From: Nemertoderma westbladi
Lineage: Eukaryota > Xenacoelomorpha > Nemertodermatida > Nemertodermatidae
NCBI GenBank assembly: GCA_032718475.1
Contig: JAUCBJ010007028.1
Span: 62,001 to 126,000, forward strand
Length of the DNA: 64,000 nucleotides
Direction of reading: 5' to 3'
The position numbers and the translations under genes are program-made. The first letter of the stretch is position 1, and each line of letters opens with the position of its first letter. A model generated the notes under the pieces. It was not told where the DNA came from and did no database searches. It worked only from the letters and a program-made list of their open reading frames with translations. Shown piece after piece: positions 62,192-64,000 of this stretch.

Positions 62192-62737
62192 CTGATCCGC
62201 TTGCTCCTGTTGTATCTGCCTAATCGTCTACTTAAACTGAATTAGTTTTTCCCTGGCAATTATTAATTTCTCGAGGATTCTAAATTGAGTGTCCGCATCC
62301 TGTCTTTGTCTAGCTAGATCTTGTAGACTGATTAGGTTATCTACGGACTTATGTATTCTTACCTGTAAGGTGTAAAACTCGAATCGGGACATCGGAGCGG
62401 TCAACTCATCTGATATGCGTTGGCCTTCTCCAATACTCCTGGTAATGTGCGCCATGTATCCTCCGACGCTTCTAACAACGCTCTCTTGGCTTCCTACTGA
62501 ACTTACCATGTCCGTTTCCCTGTATCTAGGTTGCGGAACAGTTAGAAAATCCTCGGTCCTGCCGTCGCCTTGTACTACGGCATCCGGTACTCCCGTTGGA
62601 TGTACTGGTGACGCACACGGTGTAGGTTCGGTAGGCTCACGAGTCTTCCCCAGTGGTTCTTCCGCTGCTGACTTATCCGCGTCACATGAGTCATAGTCGG
62701 TAGGTGTATTCTTCGTATAGTCTTGTTTGTCACTCAT
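62192..62737 (-). pseudogene. N-terminus of gag of element E
   Basis: ATG at 62737 gives MSDKQDYTKNTPTDYDSCDA and GKTREPTEPTPCASPVHPTG (with the near-palindrome at 62630-62649), followed by MVSSVGSQESVVRSVGGYMA and LTAPMSRFEFYTLQVRIHKS. It stops at TAG/TGA near 62228 after LIQFK, where D continues SVIRLAQQ. The start is confirmed by the parallel start of D at 31692. Confidence 0.85.
62630..62649 (-). repeat. Near-palindrome copy 16
   Basis: Sense ggaagactcgtgagcctacc, read GKTREPT near the gag start of E; D has only a weakly similar stretch there. Confidence 0.85.
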
Positions 62738-63300
62738 TTCGGTAGTTGTAAGTCAAGTAAAATGTGAGTGTCAAAGGATCAAATTTACCGTATTTATATC
62801 TAAACGGTACTAATTACAGTCATATAAAATTCGCCTACCAGCCAATTTTATAGCAAATGGATAAAATTAGCCTAGCGGCCGATTTTATAGCAAATAAATG
62901 TCACGGAATAAGTATATAATAAAATTAGCCTATTGGCCAATTTTATAACAAATAAGTCGGATAACGATATACATTATCAAAATATAAATCAAACACAAAT
63001 AATTACGGACTAGTTCAGCAATAAACAAAGAAATAGTACGGAATGCATAAATACTTGAGACAGTGGAACCCACAATAATTTTAGCTAATACGGTAATGCC
63101 TAACTGATTAATGCAACTTTTCGAAATTACCCACTCCAATAATTCTCCAGAAAAACAGATTCCCAGATACAAACCGGACGTGAACCTTTCCGTTTCCAGC
63201 GTTGCGGACAAAGTGCGATTTTTCCAACCAAAACTGTTGAGTTATCTATCTCCCAAACTCGCGAAACACGGTCTTACTCCCATTACAGTCTAGAAATGAG
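62738..63300 (-). other. Untranslated leader of element E with three tandem ttttatagcaaat units
   Basis: Between 62820 and 62960 three imperfect 55-60-bp units carry aattttatagcaaat and taaaattagcctaNNggcc. A related block is in the leader of D at 31500-31580. At 63100-63260 the text matches D near 31180-31330 (for example aacggaaaggttcacgtccgg on the coding strand). It may hold packaging signals, which is inference. Confidence 0.55.
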
Positions 63301-64000
63301 CTCTGAATCCTGAACAACAAAAGAGTTTGGTTTTAATTTTACGAAAATTTTGTACCGGTACAATATGGTATTTAAACCCTTTTAAACACCGGTATTCAAT
63401 TCCAAATATTTTACACACGGTTCAAATCTAAATTTTATTCAAAAGATTAGCACTTAGCTAATCAAATACAAATTTTTACCTCAAAATACAAAATTTTCAA
63501 ATAATTTTTGTCCTACTGAACTATAGTTCAGTAAATCGTATTCCTACTGTGAGCAACATAGGTCATATACCTACTGTTGGAAGAGACAGTAACAAATTAT
63601 ACCGCAATATCCTACTGTAAAGTTTGTGAATCAAGGCATAATCCAACCATCTCACCAAAACAGTAAACTCTAAGTAAGCAAACCTATTGCAGTATTGGTC
63701 TCTTATAACCGGTGAGGCAGAAGACTGTCTACGAACGGACAAACTTTGATAAAACAAAATCCCGCGCAGCGAATCCTAATAATCGTGCTGACTCACTGAC
63801 GGACTAAAGGCACTCGTATACTTTGCCGCGGTGTGATTTATATGGTGGGTGAGAGAGACGCTAGCTACAAATATAACTAGCGGGCAAAGCCGCGGTATGG
63901 ACAAAATTATATTATATATTTCGAGATGCAAATAATTTCTAAACGCGTGTGTGTGTTTTATTCAGGGTCAAATTGATTTTGTAATCCTTTGTATAATATC
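63301..64000 (-). mobile_element. 5' LTR of element E (partial)
   Basis: Colinear with D at 30000-30700: ggattcgctgcgcggg, TATA box and tcacaccgcggcaa occur in the same order and spacing. The distal end is outside the window. Confidence 0.65.

Larger units (their letters stand above)
54014..64000 (-). mobile_element. BEL/Pao element E (minus strand; 5' LTR cut by window end)
   Basis: Order on the minus strand: LTR/leader, gag with coiled coil, capsid and knuckles, protease, RT, RNase H, SPDx linker and integrase. It is the closest relative of D by gag, protease and RT text. It is interrupted at 58294-58425 by an RTE fragment with a 10-bp duplication. Only the integrase ORF is intact over its full length. 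No 3' LTR is visible to the left of 54014. Confidence 0.9.

Overview
The window is nuclear DNA of a metazoan, almost certainly an invertebrate. It has no operons, no rRNA genes and no convincing intact host gene. It is dominated by BEL/Pao LTR retrotransposons, a superfamily known from animals, together with RTE-like and CR1/L2-like LINEs, traces of Ty3/gypsy and copia-like elements, tRNA-derived modules and many minisatellites. The species cannot be named from the sequence. Nearly every coding region carries nonsense codons or frameshifts, so this is a transposon graveyard or heterochromatin-like block with some young copies.

Layout. (1) 1-6949, minus: BEL/Pao element A, from an integrase cut by the window edge through RNase H, RT, protease and gag to its 5' LTR (about 6434-6949). 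(2) 6950 to about 11240, plus: BEL/Pao element B, gag and protease only. (3) 12528-13975, plus: unrecognised degenerate gene U1. (4) About 15240-15720, minus: Ty3/gypsy RT fragment, then a 22-bp minisatellite. (5) 16456-20049, minus: a complete-length but broken RTE-like LINE flanked by 11-bp target duplications. (6) 21934-22038, plus: a short signal-peptide exon with a splice donor, the best candidate for a host gene. (7) 22150-24540: 37-bp minisatellite, copia-like gag-protease fragment and GC-rich repeats. (8) About 24690-28650, plus: two CR1/L2-like LINE remnants, one interrupted by an RTE 3' fragment and the other by a 43-bp minisatellite. (9) 28822 to about 46610, plus: a tRNA-like module, then BEL/Pao element D, whose gag is split at codon level by element C (31747-39634, minus), which has two LTRs and a 5-bp target duplication. 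(10) About 46675-49659: non-coding AT-rich DNA, including a minus-strand tRNA-like/CCAAT/TATA module. (11) 49660-53463, minus: gene U2, a distant relative of U1 with zinc knuckles. (12) 54014-64000, minus: BEL/Pao element E, close relative of D, with an intact integrase ORF and its 5' LTR running off the window.

Most unusual signals. A 20-bp near-palindrome (consensus GGAAGRCTYGYRAGCCTAYC) occurs at least 16 times between 40.3 and 62.7 kb. It lies in D, in E, in U2 and in the non-coding DNA beside U2. It is always in the same orientation relative to the local coding strand and is readable in all three frames, giving GRLASLP, K(A/T)CEPT or EGSRAY. U1 and U2 form a gene family I do not recognise. 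Three RTE copies of very different length share one 3' end with a (AGT)n tail, and each has an identifiable target duplication.

Relative ages can be ordered: D is older than C, which landed inside it. E is older than the RTE fragment inserted between its protease and RT regions. The CR1-like LINE is older than the RTE fragment inside it. All family calls come from motifs read by eye, with no database search. Boundaries of A, B, D, E, U1 and U2 are approximate; those of C and of the three RTE copies rest on target duplications.
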